From Arctopsyche grandis (taxonomy: Eukaryota > Arthropoda > Insecta > Trichoptera > Hydropsychidae): a DNA stretch of 64,000 nt. Shown piece by piece: positions 52,810 through 64,000 of the stretch (position 1 is the first letter of the stretch; every line of letters starts with the position of its first letter). The translations under genes and the position numbers were made by a program. The stretch is from positions 1,725,501 to 1,789,500 of the forward strand of contig NC_135366.1 in the NCBI RefSeq assembly GCF_051622035.1, written 5' to 3'. Below the pieces are notes generated by a model. That model had not been told where the DNA came from. It was given only the letters and a program-made list of their open reading frames with translations, and did not search any database.

Positions 52810-53394
52810 CACTGTTCGACACGAAAAATGGTTCAGAAACAAAATATGACTTTTCTTATAGATCTATGCCCAGTAAACACTAATCTGGTAATAAAAAATG
52901 TTGATTAGCTCGAGATTCGGAGATATGTGTGTTTTCTTAAATCGCGCGATTTTTCTATATCTTAGTGTTGTTCGGTCGATGTCTCAAAATCTGTCAATTT
53001 TCTGTTCAAAATGAATATTGGGATCTATATTCAGGTATTTCATCTTTCATTTGTAGTACTTTTCAGCTTTAAAATCTCTCTAAGTAGTCGTCCAGTTCAA
53101 ATCAAAAGTCAAAAGTACGTATTTTCACTTGGAATTTTTTCCCACTGTTAATACTATTTTGAATCGAGTATTTTCTATTGAAAATTTTTTATTGAGATAG
53201 TGTTCTGTCCAGACTATTTTTTTTTGTTTAAAAGTTTTAATTGGAAGTGTGCTGAATTTTAAATCGGGAAAATTTCGAGCTAAAAGCTCGTACTAGTATT
53301 TACTCGTATTTACACGAATCTGGATTGAATTAATAGGGATAATATATTAAATTGTCTTTATATGAGAATTAAATAAAATTTTACTTAGAAAACT
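52810..53394 (+). mobile_element. MITE-Y, copy 3 (right end missing)
   Basis: Starts CACTGTTCGACACG after CTAA and follows copy 2 closely (acttttcttatagatctatgccc, cgttcaaaatgaatattg-like). It stops near 53394, just inside the right TIR of the hAT-like shell. Confidence 0.7.
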
Positions 53395-53408
53395 TAGGGC
53401 CGGTCCTG

Positions 53409-53792
53409 CGTTTACCGTTAAAAAAACGTTGATTTGAAGGGAAAAATGTGTTGCATGGAAGAGATTTATTTACATTTTCAACATTTTAAAAATCGTAGTC
53501 CGAGTCATGCTTTGCAACTTATAATGCAAATCTCAACGTACAAATATATAGGTTTATTATACATATGTATGTATGTTTTGTAAATATATTTTCACGGAAA
53601 GCTTCGCAGAGCTTTAAAGCGATCCTTTGCGCGTTTGCACGGTATTCGGCATGTGTACGTGCCGGTGTAATTATTTTCATATTTCTTCGCACTCAATATA
53701 ACCGTGTTTATTGCGTTTGGTTTCCAAGCCGCAAACACAACCTGTGCGTTGTACGGCATAATTTAATTATATCACTGTACGTGTTTCAGAAG
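53409..53792. other. No gene recognised
   Basis: A 79-codon frame at 53565-53804 runs into the GC-rich island and has no recognisable domain. Confidence 0.4.
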
Positions 53793-53880
53793 ACCGAGGC
53801 CTGAAAGGTCGCCTGGGAGGGGGCCCGGCGGGGCCCCGGGGCTCTCGGGGGCGTAGCGCCCCCATCGAAGCCTCCACGCA
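53793..53880. other. Short GC-rich island with a strong hairpin
   Basis: About 85 bp of nearly pure G/C (gggcccggcggggccccggg) sit in an AT-rich setting. gggggcg-tag-cgccccc (53847-53863) is a perfect 7-bp stem with a three-base loop. It resembles the GC-rich subterminal hairpins of mobile elements, but no ends are visible. Confidence 0.6.
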
Positions 53881-54239
53881 GCATCACCAAAACAGGCAAG
53901 TCCAACATTTATCACACACACACACACATAATTCAATTGTAAAAACAATTCAAATAATACAATTATTATATTACCTTTGTATGTATATACTACCTTTTCT
54001 ATCTTCTTGCCAATTTTGACTGTTTAATGGTCATTTGTATGTCGGAAGCGGTCTTTTCAGAAAATCATCTTTTTTTAATGCTTTTCATGGTTACTTTGAA
54101 AATAAATGTTGTCGGAAAGTCTTTTCGAATATCTATCTTTATTTGAAACACAAAAAATCTCGAAAAAACATATAAATTTTATGAAATAGAAGCAGAACAA
54201 AATAGCCTATTTCTACATGACATTTTGGGTCGAACACCC
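53881..54239. other. AT-rich sequence, no gene recognised
   Basis: Contains a short (CA)n tract near 53912-53930. Nothing else is supported. Confidence 0.5.
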
Positions 54240-54280
54240 AAGGCAATGTTAAATGATTTTTTTAAATTTAACATTGCCTT
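54240..54280. repeat. 15-bp perfect-stem hairpin
   Basis: aaggcaatgttaaat (54240-54254) is the exact complement of 54266-54280, with an 11-base loop. It ends ten bases before the TTAA element. Confidence 0.8.
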
Positions 54281-54355
54281 GATTCAATCTTTAAGAGGGC
54301 TAGATACCCAAAACCTTAATTTTGTTGCCGTTCCTTTCTTCAATTTATATATATT

Positions 54356-54803
54356 AACCAGTAGCGTGGTCTAGTAGTGAATGTTGAATTATCTCGTACT
54401 TGATGTTACGAGTTCGATTCCCGCTAAGTCTCGCTATTGACCAGACCTTGATTTGTCAAGGTCGATCGTTTCTTATCAGAATTTGCCAATTTTTATGATT
54501 TTCATTGAAACGATTCCTGTAAAATTGGCGTTTCCTTCCCAATTTTCTGTTGCGAACCTTTAGTTATTGTTATATCTTAGGTTTCGCCATATTGCTCACC
54601 ATAGATGTCTCTGTGGTTGTTTATCGAATATAAAATTCGTATTGTTACATGAAAGTTATTCATCGTTATTTATCGTATTAATAAGATATTTGTAATATCT
54701 GATGATAGATGTCAGATATTGTTTAGATTTACATGTATCTATGTAATAATTATGTGGAGCAGGAAGGCGCATTTGGGGTTTACCTGTTAAGCCTTCCTGG
54801 TAT
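54356..54803 (+). mobile_element. SINE-A inside the TTAA element
   Basis: Head accagtagcgtggtctagtagtg and B-box-like gagttcgattccc; body ccagaccttgatttgtcaag and cgatcgtttcttatcaga. The 3' stem-loop (54759-54799) has caggaaggc pairing with gccttcctg and loop gcatttggggtttacctgt. The tail is replaced by a tata-rich microsatellite. Confidence 0.75.
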
Positions 54804-54893
54804 ATTTGTATATATGTACATATGTAAAAAAAATATGTATGTAAAAATAAATAAGTAAATAAATATTGACTGAATGTATATATTGAATGAATG

Positions 54894-54898
<5 letters not shown>

Positions 54899-54974
<76 letters not shown>
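54899..54974. repeat. (AT)n microsatellite
   Basis: Nearly pure AT dinucleotides inside the TTAA element, to the right of the SINE. Confidence 0.95.
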
Positions 54975-54976
<2 letters not shown>

Positions 54977-55387
54977 ATATATATATTGAGTGAATGCGCT
55001 TCGACCAGATAATACATATTTTAAATCGACAAAATCGAGGTTTCGTATTCTCCAGTTTTCTCCTCCGAAACTAAACCAATTTTTAAAAAAGTTTCATTAT
55101 CGGTATTAGGAAGATATTTTATATGTTTTTGTGGTCGTATTTTTTTAAAAATCAACCGTTAAATAAGCACGCTGGACGCTTTTTGTGGGAGTAAAAAGGA
55201 GGCGATTTTATAGATGTTTGGCGGCTCCTAGTTCCTATAAAAAATAACTAATCAAAAAAATAAAATATAGAAACATGCCGATAGTAGATATCCATTGTAT
55301 ATTAAAAAATAATTTCTCTAGTGCCATAATTAAGGAAGGGAGAAGTGTAATACCTTTGTATGGACAATGAGCTGGTGTCCAGCCCTC

Positions 55388-55584
55388 TTAACGTAATTTG
55401 ATTTATTCAAGATTGTCATTTTTAAATTTAAATTTAAAATTCGCATCTTTCGCTTTGGCCTTTATTGCCTGGTGGAAAACTTGCATCGTATCAAGATAAC
55501 GTTAAATGAATACAACATCGATTTTAAACAATGTCCCGTGTCTTCAACCGATTGATTTATCTCGTATATTATTATATTAATTTA
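55388..55584. other. AT-rich spacer
   Basis: No feature is visible between the TTAA element and the LINE fragment. Confidence 0.5.
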
Positions 55585-55985
55585 AGTTTGGACCATGATG
55601 GTATGGTCGAAAATATAACGAAGAGAAAAACATACAATATAAACTTTGCATTACCATTAAAACAACAATGGCATTATTATAATAGCAGATAAATTAAAAA
55701 TATCAAATAAACAGAATACATAGTGGAAAATATCTTAGATCTACAGACAGCATTTATATATGTACATATAAGAACCAGCTGTAAGTAAAAATCATTCCCA
55801 CGAGGTCCAAATGGAAAAAATAAGACCGAAACTCCACAAAATATGATGAATATATTATGAAAATTTTGATAAGCGCAGGCTACCATACAAAATAAGCTAA
55901 AATAATATTCAAGCACGGCAACAACGATTTCACTAAGAAATCGATTAGCTCTTAGAATTGAAACCATCCAATAAATAACTGCGGG
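55585..55985 (-). mobile_element. 5'-truncated LINE, C-terminal end and 3' UTR
   Basis: The minus-strand order is a short coding end (MVSILRANRFLSE, 55967 downwards), a UTR with ccatttggacctcgtggga and gcttatcaaaattttcat, and the terminal tggtccaaacttaaat. It aligns along its length with 28690-29295, whose coding end reads MAPMPRAIRLLNK. The terminal stem is degenerate (gaccatgatggtatggtc). Confidence 0.5.
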
Positions 55986-58900
55986 CAGTAGGTAATAATC
56001 AAATATTAATATATAATCAAATAATTAATCAAAATTACATCCAATATAACAAGTAAATTAACCTTCAAACAATATCTTTTACTTGTATCGATATTTGTCC
56101 AAAGAAATTACTGCATTACGAAATTAGGGTTTTGAAACAAATAAATATTTTCAAATACTTAAAAATCATGTAAATCAGAAACAATTTCAAATATTGCATA
56201 CACACATGTATGTGAGGAACTAAATTAATAATTATAAATACTTAAACGTGTATGGTAATTATACATTAAATAGTATTACATCATATTATGACTGTTTACG
56301 AATAGAGAGTTCATGAACTTTTTCGATTTTCTATTTCTATTTTCGATTTCTATAGTTTGCCAAATTTATTTTATGTATTGATTATGAGCAAAGATTATAT
56401 TGTATGCTAAAATCGTGATTAGAGATTGTATAGTATTGCAAATTGTACGACACAAATATTTGCCTGATCATAGTGGTGTATCAGGAAACTGTTAAAAGAG
56501 AATAAGTATAATAGTCTTAAAAAAAGGCACAACTTTACTGTTTTCTAAAATAAGTCACATTATACACGAAAATATTATATTAATTCATAAATATAACGGG
56601 GAAAGATATAATAGTATGTAAGCAAAGGTAAATGTCGATCACATGCCACTCAATAGGCCCTTGTAAGCGCCAATTTGTACCTGAATCCCCTAAACCGATT
56701 GTGTACAACGTTGTTAGATTTAATTGAGCAGAAAATTATTGATCCTTATATATGTATACATGTTGGTGGAGATATCTGTGATTTTAGCGACCTGTAAAAT
56801 GTATGGAAAATATACCTAAATATGTATAGGTATGTATATAGTGCTGTGTAGATTTCCCACACGTTTTACAGGAACATTTAATATTCTTCTTAGACCTTTG
56901 AAATACATTGCATATGTACATATGTGTATAATACTGTCTAGATTATTAGCTTATCCTTTTTTTAGTTCTTTTTAGCCATAAACATACGTATATAATTTAT
57001 AATCAGTAAAAATACGTTAAAATAAATTAAGTAGGTAAATTCGATTCCAATCCTTACAAATTCGTATTTTGCTCATCTATTATGTTTGATTTTGTAAAAA
57101 TAAAATATTAAAAAAATTACTAGTTTTTATTTAAATATAATAAAAATAGGTATATTGTTCGGATATTGAAATATAAATCTATATTTTTAATATACGTGTA
57201 CGTATTTAAAATGTGTTGGATTAGTTTTGATATTCCAATATGAACAAATCAATACAATCATTGTCTGAATTCAATTTAAACAGCTTTAAAGTTTGATTTT
57301 TCAATCCTCAAAGTTAAATATGAATCTCTCTGTAAATTGGTGCGTGTTTTATAAAATATAATAAAATTAATTATATAATTTTCTTTGTTGGAAACTGTTC
57401 AACCACACAAAACGAACCACCACACGTCACACATTTAATCTAAAAAAAAATTCAATTTAATTTAACAATTCCAATTTGAACGGTGTTACTTTATACTTTT
57501 GGGGCATAATTTAAATTTGCTTTTAATGTGGAAGAAAACTTTCATAATAAACGCTACGTTGTGGTTGCTGTTTAAAATTGAACGACAAATTATAATAATT
57601 CGTTTACGCTAATTCAAATGCTTTCGCTTTAACGAGATTATATTTTAAGTAAGTTTGTTCGGCGAAATGCTTTTTTCGATTTAATTTCTAACATGAAATT
57701 ACACATGCAATCTTCGCTTATTTTTATATTTTGTAAAAGTCGGTAAAATTTTGTTCGTTATTGGAAAATTGTGAATTTTCCCGCGCCCTTTGGAATGTAA
57801 CGCTCTTTATATTATTTATGTACCTACATATAAACATTTGTTCGTTCGTGTATTTGTGTAAAAATTCGTACAAATTATCGTCCCGAAATGGAAAATATTT
57901 AATTGTGCAGATAAATTTAATCAAGTTACGATCAATCATCAAGTCCGGACGAGTAGAATTCGCAAAATTGTATTCGCTCTTTAATTCCGAGTGAAAGCCC
58001 ACTTCGCCGAAAATTTATTTCGGATAATTTTAGCCAAAAGTAAAAATCTATTCAATTTCATAAGAAAATCAAATTTTGAACGTTTCAAAATTTAATATTT
58101 ATTATATGAAGCGCGAGCCATTTATATTCATTCCATGCTATAAAGGACTGCTATACATTCAGTTGTATATTTGATATAAGTACTGACGCAATTATGAAAT
58201 ATTAAAGTATAAATACATACATTCATGCATGGTAAGCTTGCACTAATTAGAGAAATATTATATAGTAGAAAAATATGTGAAACCTTTAGTTGTATAATAA
58301 AATGCAATAATTTTAATTGAGTTTTTCATTTATATTTTTAAAGCAAAACTTTATAACGTTTGATAAAATGAATTGCATTATAAAATGGCATGTTAATAAT
58401 GCTTTGGAAGCTTATGAATTACCTCAAGAACCTTATCTGCTCTTTGAAATCGTACGTAAAAATCATCAACTATGTAGATTTTTTTATTACTATGAAATAC
58501 ACAATCATTTTAAAATCACAAACAAATATAATGATGCAGTAATTGTCTAATCCAACATCGTTTTACCTCTTCAAATATTTGTAATTCCGATAGTTATGTT
58601 CGTATATAATAATTTAAATAAACTAGATTGTCTGAGAAATTATCAATCAATCAACTTCATAATTTAAATTTAACAAAAGTCTCATTTCACAAAAATCAAT
58701 GATCGTGTAATTTTCAGAAACAGTGATATCAATTGACTTCCAGGACATCATGCAATTTAACTCACTTTGAATTGTTTTAAAAGTAAATTCTATATAAAAA
58801 TGATTCAAAAATACTATAGTGCCTGAAAGACGATCTGCCATAGATTCAAATTTATTTCTAAATGTTATCAAAAACTTAAAATTCAGATGATTGGCTATAA

Positions 58901-59158
58901 ATCGTCTTACTGTATGTCTGCATAAACAAAATTGTCATATATCAAATTTTCAGGTACAAAACAAATTTGTACTGTTCACGTATATAAACATCATGCAATT
59001 TATTCAATAAATGTTATCTTTATAAATAGACGTAAATAAGCTTTCTTATATTACGCATACGTTCAGGTATATGTATGTACGTACGTATTCTATACAGAAT
59101 CCAATTTAGACAATACTTTTAACTTTTTAGATCTTGTATTATAATCAACTATTAAAAA
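55986..59158. other. Long AT-rich tract without a recognised gene
   Basis: 57480-58080 is slightly GC-richer, with overlapping complementary frames (57724-58002 minus, 57761-57994 plus). No domain, RNA gene, TIR or tail was identified. Confidence 0.55.
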
Positions 59159-59518
59159 TGTTACGTAGGAGTGGGTTCAGGATCGAAATGAAAGGCCAAA
59201 ATCGCTTCATAGCATTTATTCAACGAGTCAAGAGGTCCACACGTAGACAACGCTCATTCCAGAATAATCTGATCTACCGGGTGTACCTCCTTATAAAGGA
59301 CAAGTTGCACAACATAGCTTCCCCGATCCATTAATGTGTCTATTGTCTAGACATATCTAACCTAGCGAGTCGCATGTACTCGCCCGGGTCCTTGAGGACT
59401 CCGGCGTATCCTTTGTTCGGGCACTTACTGAGTCCCATTAAAATAATCTACGGTGTCTATTATTCACCCACGAAAGCATTTAGACAATTGATACTCTCAC
59501 TAATGTTCCCACATTAGA
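59159..59518 (+). mobile_element. Solo LTR-like dispersed repeat (copy 2)
   Basis: Begins TGTTACGTAGGAGTGGG and ends tgttcccacattaga, parallel to 1296-1634 over the whole length with indels. The final CA of copy 1 is changed here. No internal retroelement region is adjacent. Confidence 0.5.
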
Positions 59519-60107
59519 ATACCATTGAATTTTATAAGAATTTCTTGGAAAGAACTTCACCTTTATGTACATATATGGATGTGGAACTTTGCATGTAACA
59601 AGTCTCATGCAACGAATTTTTTTCCGGAGCTCAACTATAAGCGTATATTTCTATGAAAACCCTCCCAATGTCCTGCCCCGAGTGCACGAATGTATAAATT
59701 GTATATTTTACACGTGTGTGTGTGTGTCTGTGAATATTGTAATATTTAGCCAGGGACAAACCTTATTTGTATTCGGGTGCCGTTGCGGTCGGTCAGCCGC
59801 TAAACTTTTCTCTGCGGCAACTATTTAAAGTGAGTTTAAGTATTGGGCTTTTACGGCGGCAAAGGTCTAAATTAGTTTTGCTACGCCTTATTTTCTCTGG
59901 AAAAACCTTTTTGTCAAAATTACACGCAAAAGCCACCCCCCCCTTCGTGGAATAAAACGGGCGCGAAATTTGCAACTTTATCCGGACGACCGGCGCGCGC
60001 GATCGGGAAAAGCGCGATAGATCTCAGGAAAATTTATATTATATTATTTTTATTTTGTTGATTATTATAAAAATAAATAAAGTGTAATCAAGCATCTTAT
60101 TCCATTA
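59519..60107. other. GC-richer island, no gene recognised
   Basis: 59740-60020 is GC-richer (cgacggcgcgcgcgatcggg-like). A (GT)n tract lies at 59716-59728. Overlapping frames on both strands show no domain. Confidence 0.4.
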
Positions 60108-60339
60108 CTAGTGTTATACCCGATGAAATATCATCGCATGGGTTATGGCATATTATGTTATTAAATAAAAAAAATTAAAAGAAATGTGTCGGATCTGTGT
60201 TCGATCCGCACGTGGTCATATTTTTACAAACCTACGTTACGTTTCACTTACGATTACAATTCAGAGGACAATTTACCTCTTATCCGATCGTTTTCATACT
60301 TTGCCATATTGCTCATTTTGGTCATCAATATTTAAGAAC

Positions 60340-60470
60340 AATTTATTTAAGAAGGATTTATTAATAGTTCTGGACCATTGTGGCATTACAGGAAGAACCT
60401 AATGCGCCACAATGGCCTACAATATATAAGTTAATCCATTAACTTATATACAATATAAGCTAATGGATCT
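60340..60470 (-). mobile_element. LINE 3' end inside HelC
   Basis: The stem-loop ccattgtgg ... ccacaatgg (60373-60413) has exact arms and the inner catta/taatg pairing. HelC-related sequence (ggtcatcaatat before, taatggatc-tccgccattacg after) is continuous at 45100-45155, which locates the insertion. Confidence 0.6.
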
Positions 60471-60878
60471 TCCGCCATTACGGTAGAGATAAAATATCGT
60501 TTAAGACGCGTCTTAAGTTCGAAAATTTTTAATCTTCTTGACCTCTACGTAGTCTTTAATTTTATACATAGATGGCGGTAGTAAAATAAAATTATTGGTA
60601 TTTTTATTCAAAATAATAATTTATACATCTTAATATTATATAATTACTAATTTCCAAATACCATTAAAATATATTAAATTTAATATTTATATTTAATTGT
60701 TTTGTATGAAAAAAAAATTGTTAAATCTACCTACATATAAACAATATAAAACACCAATAGAAAAATTTATTAAGTAAATCTTCAATAGATGGCGCTAAAA
60801 TCTCAGAGACAGATTTGTCTAGAGGAAACATTGGTAGCAAACAGTATATATAGAAATTTTTTGTTGATCTGTAATTAC

Positions 60879-60959
60879 TAGAGGTAGGATAGTCACAGTG
60901 CTATCCATTGTTCGGCAAACCTTTGAACAATACACGGCCCCCTCAGGCTCCGGTGACTA
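60879..60959. mobile_element. 81-bp insertion with exact 8-bp duplication (hAT-like)
   Basis: GTAATTAC occurs exactly at 60871-60878 and 60960-60967. The insert begins TAGAGGTAGGATAG and its complement begins TAGTCACCGGAG. The 8-bp duplication and TAG ends suggest a severely deleted hAT derivative. The duplicated 8-mer is itself a palindrome. Confidence 0.65.
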
Positions 60960-61099
60960 GTAATTACGTTCGTACGTTTTGTTGGCAGTGTTTTGTCAAT
61001 GTGACGTATACATGTCGAATCGAAACTTCTTATAAAATACGACGAGCGTTATCTTACACAGACACACATAATAGCGATATTATACCTACATTTAAATGA

Positions 61100-63299
61100 T
61101 ATTTAAATTTTTTCATATATACATATCATATTTAATATTTGTACATAAATACAAATATTAAATAAGGAAACCAAATACAAAAAAAATATTAACCAATCAA
61201 AACTGGCGAAAATAAAACAAAAAAGAGAAAATACCAAAGATAATTTTAGTTATAAAATAAATGAAGAACTACAAAAACCCATTTATTTTATGGAATGAAG
61301 CCACTTTCAATTATTATAAAGGCTCATATATCTCTTTTTGTAAGCACGAATTTACAAAAAAATGTATTTTCAAAGTATGGAATTTTAATTTTTGCATGCA
61401 ATTTGATCTCCTTTTAAATGTAAAACTTTCTATCGAATAATACTCGATTGAATGTGAAATAAAATTACTTATCACTTAAAGATATCGCTCTTCAAATATA
61501 TCAAGTCACGGTTTGGGCGCGCCTTTTTTATGTAATCATTAAAAACTTGAGTCATAAATAAATATTAATAATATATTATCTAACAAAAGGATCACTTACC
61601 GGAATTTGTCCGCATCAGTCGATGATCTCTTGCGGCCACACTCATCTTTCACCTCGAATTTTCACCACCCACCCCCACCCGCTCACACTAAATCTATGTA
61701 TTGTGAAAATTCACGCAGAAATGGACTGAAAATATTGTTTGTGATACTTGCCATATTAAATTTTCATGTTTTGCTTAATATAAACACATATGTATACAAT
61801 ATAATGAATCTTAACAATTCAACGTATGTTATCTACATATGTATGTATGTATATGTGAAATAAAACTTCAAAATTCCAAGTCTCCAAGTTTTTGAAAAAC
61901 CGAGATCTTAAAACTCATCGATTAATGGTCCAATATTCCCGATGGGTTCAGGTCGGGTACGGGTTGCTATGGCTAAATAAAAAAATATTTGATCTACATA
62001 CAATGTCTGTATGTACATTTTTATTTTATTCATATATTTATACCAGGAAGCCTAACAGGTAAGTAAATAAAAGTACTAATCATTGAATAAATAAGAAAAA
62101 AACACATTTACATATACACAAACACATATGCACATATATACACATTCATATATTTTTGCACATGCAAAAATTTTAGAAATAGAATTAATCAAAAATAGTA
62201 AATCGTTATAATATTTCTTTTCTAAAAGAATGTAATTAAAAATATATAATTTCAATCTGAAACATGCCTTAAATGGGAATCTTTTATCGAAAATTGGTTA
62301 TTTTAAATGATTCATATTCAGATGATTTGAATGTCGAATAGGATGTATGTACGTACCTTAGGAATCAAATTAAGCACTATTCCTGTTTTTATAAACATGC
62401 AAAAGGTAGTTTACAATATTAATGCTATATTATAAGATGCAAAAGTATTTAATTTTGAATACAACAAATTAAATTATAAGAAAATGGGTATAATAAAAAA
62501 TGGATAGTATAAATATTCACACAAATAAAAGAAAAGAAATTGATAAGTACGTACAACAATTTAAACAGGATACCTTTAAAAATACCGGATAAAGAGAGGA
62601 TTGTAGAATAAGTAAAATATTTAAGTATACATATAAAAATTTACAGTTAAAACATGGCTTTTCTTGGATTAAGAATACTAAAATTTGTTTTTATTGTGCA
62701 ATTCACAGATTGCATTGAAAATTCTGTTAATCATTGTAAAACATAAAACAACATAAGTCAATGATACAAATAAAAATAGGTTTCATATATAAAAAAAATG
62801 AACTACGCGATATATTTCAAATGATAAAAAATATTTAAACTAACATTTATAAGTGAGATAATTAACGAATAAAATTGGTTGATTATTTAAAAATACATTT
62901 TAAATTTGCATGTGCATAAAAAATATAAGAATTTGATGATAAAATATTTCGATTAGTTCAAGTACATTATTATGATATTAGGAAGAGAAATAAATTATCT
63001 TAAAATTAAACACATATAGACAAATATTTTTGAACACAGGAAAAATTCTAGTATGTAATATTGATAAATCCTCGGCAGATACATGACGAGACTAGAATGA
63101 AATAAAATAAATAAACAAAAAAAAATATTTTGCATGCATTTGGAAAATATAATCACAATAATTATTAAAAAATGTAATACTATATTACAATAGTTATTTA
63201 GATAATATAAGACAGCTATTTAGATGTGGAAAACATAATTTTGGTTAACTGATTTTATACCACAAATTTGTATGGATGATATTCATTTGCCATGCATTT
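61100..63299. other. AT-rich sequence with one SINE/LINE tail fragment
   Basis: Apart from accaggaagcctaacaggta at 62042-62061, the distal stem arm and part of the loop of the SINE-A hairpin, nothing is recognised. 61600-61700 is somewhat C-rich (caccacccacccccacccgc). Confidence 0.5.
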
Positions 63300-63319
63300 C
63301 GAAAAATTTAAGTACATAT

Positions 63320-63470
63320 TTATTTATTTATTATTATTACAATAACAACAATAACAATAACTAAAGACCGCTGTGACCTGACAGGTTACCCCAATGCGTC
63401 ACAACGGTAATAAAATTGTAGAAAATAAAATTATACAATAAAAAAATTATGTAAAATACATTCATAAATC
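63320..63470 (-). mobile_element. SINE/LINE 3' end with a variant, still-paired stem
   Basis: A tail complement (tttatttattattattacaa) precedes a stem-loop at 63365-63406. Sense arms are ccgttgtgac and gtcacagcgg, pairing throughout with one T-G wobble, and the loop gcattggggtaacctgtc is the family loop. The body beyond it is short or decayed. Confidence 0.6.
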
Positions 63471-64000
63471 TCATTCAAACAAACCAGTGTTAATATGATT
63501 AAACCAAGTTTACTGGAAAGGTTCTTTGCATTTATCATATATTTAATGGCTGGAAAATGTGGTCCACCATGACGACAAAAGACTACAAATGAAGCATGAG
63601 AAATTATTACATCTCGTTTGACATCAAATTTAAGATTATCAAAACTTTTAATTAATTGAAACGTGCATATATTGATTGATATTTTGTTTTAATTTATACC
63701 ACTTTAGTAAAATATAATTTTGTTTGACGACACAATATATGTATATATACATTTGTATAAATAAATCAGTGTCAGTATATCTGGGAAATTCATATAATAA
63801 AATGGGTACAGTATGTACATGCAATAGTAAATTCACAATTAGATACATACATCGAAAAAATATTGCATGTAAAGATAAAATATAAATTTAATGGACTAAT
63901 TATATAATTTAAGTGAAAAATTGAATGCCATATAATCCAAAAAAGTGTTGTACAAATAAAGTATTGTTATTTATTTTTATTACTTTTCGTTTCTACGTAG
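63471..64000. other. AT-rich sequence, no gene recognised
   Basis: Short frames only; no structure or repeat was identified up to the window end. Confidence 0.5.

Larger units (their letters stand above)
51800..53408. mobile_element. hAT-like element shell with nested insertions
   Basis: The left end CAGGGCCGGCCCGAGGAG and complement of the right end, CAGGACCGGCCCTAAG, form TIRs. CGTATATC (51792-51799) and CGTTTACC (53409-53416) flank them and agree at six of eight positions, consistent with a decayed 8-bp duplication. gcaagcgcctggggcgccaa follows the left TIR, a phrase I associate with hAT termini. Inside are LINE 3' ends (about 52480-52800) and MITE-Y copy 3. No transposase is recognisable. 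Confidence 0.6.
54295..55387 (-). mobile_element. TTAA-flanked DNA element with both ends, containing a SINE and (AT)n
   Basis: GAGGGCTAGATACCC at 54295 and the complement of the right end, GAGGGCTGGACACCAG, are short TIRs. TTAA lies at 54291-54294 and 55388-55391. The right 330 bp match 7417-7795 in inverted orientation. TTAA duplications with terminal repeats occur in the piggyBac and Kolobok superfamilies. A SINE-A (54356-54803) and a microsatellite lie inside. No transposase frame was found, so it is non-autonomous. Confidence 0.7.
60108..61099 (-). mobile_element. Long HelC copy with nested insertions
   Basis: The plus strand starts CTAGTG (60108) with cccgatgaaatatcatcg, the complement of the 3' terminus, and ends at GA 61098-61099, the complement of TC. 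It contains the blocks shared with 45030-45260, a LINE 3' end and an 81-bp hAT-like insertion. It is more complete than the other two copies. Confidence 0.65.

Noticed and set aside
55677..55967. 96-codon minus-strand frame taken as an independent membrane protein
   Set aside because: It aligns with the LINE C-terminus and 3' UTR at 28.9-29.3 kb, where the frame is not conserved; the hydrophobicity comes from T-rich UTR sequence.

Overview
This window reads as AT-rich insect nuclear DNA, either intergenic or a very large intron. I found no host gene that I can defend. The evidence for an insect is the base composition, the abundance of (AT)n and catatgtatgtac-type microsatellites, and the transposon repertoire: several Helitron-like families, an RTE-type LINE, tRNA-derived SINEs, hAT elements, a Mutator-like transposase relic and a Tigger-like relic. 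The order is unresolved; Lepidoptera would fit but is not demonstrated. Nearly every open frame is under about 130 codons and arises from AT-rich sequence or microsatellites. The coding signals I trust are all transposon relics.

Layout. 1-7 kb: a LINE 3' end, a solo-LTR-like repeat, a short tRNA-headed SINE, two dispersed repeats, and a tandem array of about 145-bp units each carrying ACCGGAAGT or a one-base variant. 7-11 kb: a TTAA-flanked element, a Mutator-like transposase pseudogene split by a 285-bp TIR element, and a 5'-truncated RTE-type LINE. 13-21 kb: a TIR element (MITE-Y) and three Helitron-like families (HelA, HelB, HelC), including a HelB copy with a SINE inside it and a HelA copy joined exactly to its 5' end. 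23-32 kb: a TIR element starting CACTGAGCAAC, an imperfect hairpin, a HelC copy, a LINE 3' end and a foldback of about 630 bp. 32-38 kb: mostly AT-rich sequence. 38-40 kb: a tandem array interrupted by a long (AT)n tract. 40-51 kb: SINE copies, one split by a MITE-Y, a hAT with a perfect 8-bp duplication, a HelA copy holding a Tigger-like element, and two adjacent HelA copies. 51-56 kb: a hAT-like shell containing LINE and MITE-Y insertions, a GC-rich island, and a TTAA element containing a SINE. 59-61 kb: a second LTR-like copy and a HelC copy containing a LINE 3' end and an 81-bp hAT-like insertion.

How the parts work together. The most coherent system is a probable LINE/SINE partnership. 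Long SINEs and a LINE share a 3'-terminal stem-loop followed by an A-rich tail. The loop is conserved while the stem sequence changes between subfamilies with pairing kept, which suggests a selected RNA structure read by the LINE reverse transcriptase. The nesting also gives a relative chronology: Tigger-like after HelA, MITE-Y after SINE, SINE after HelB and after the TTAA element, and the 81-bp hAT-like after HelC. Boundaries were read by eye; percentages and superfamily names not tied to a visible motif are inference.
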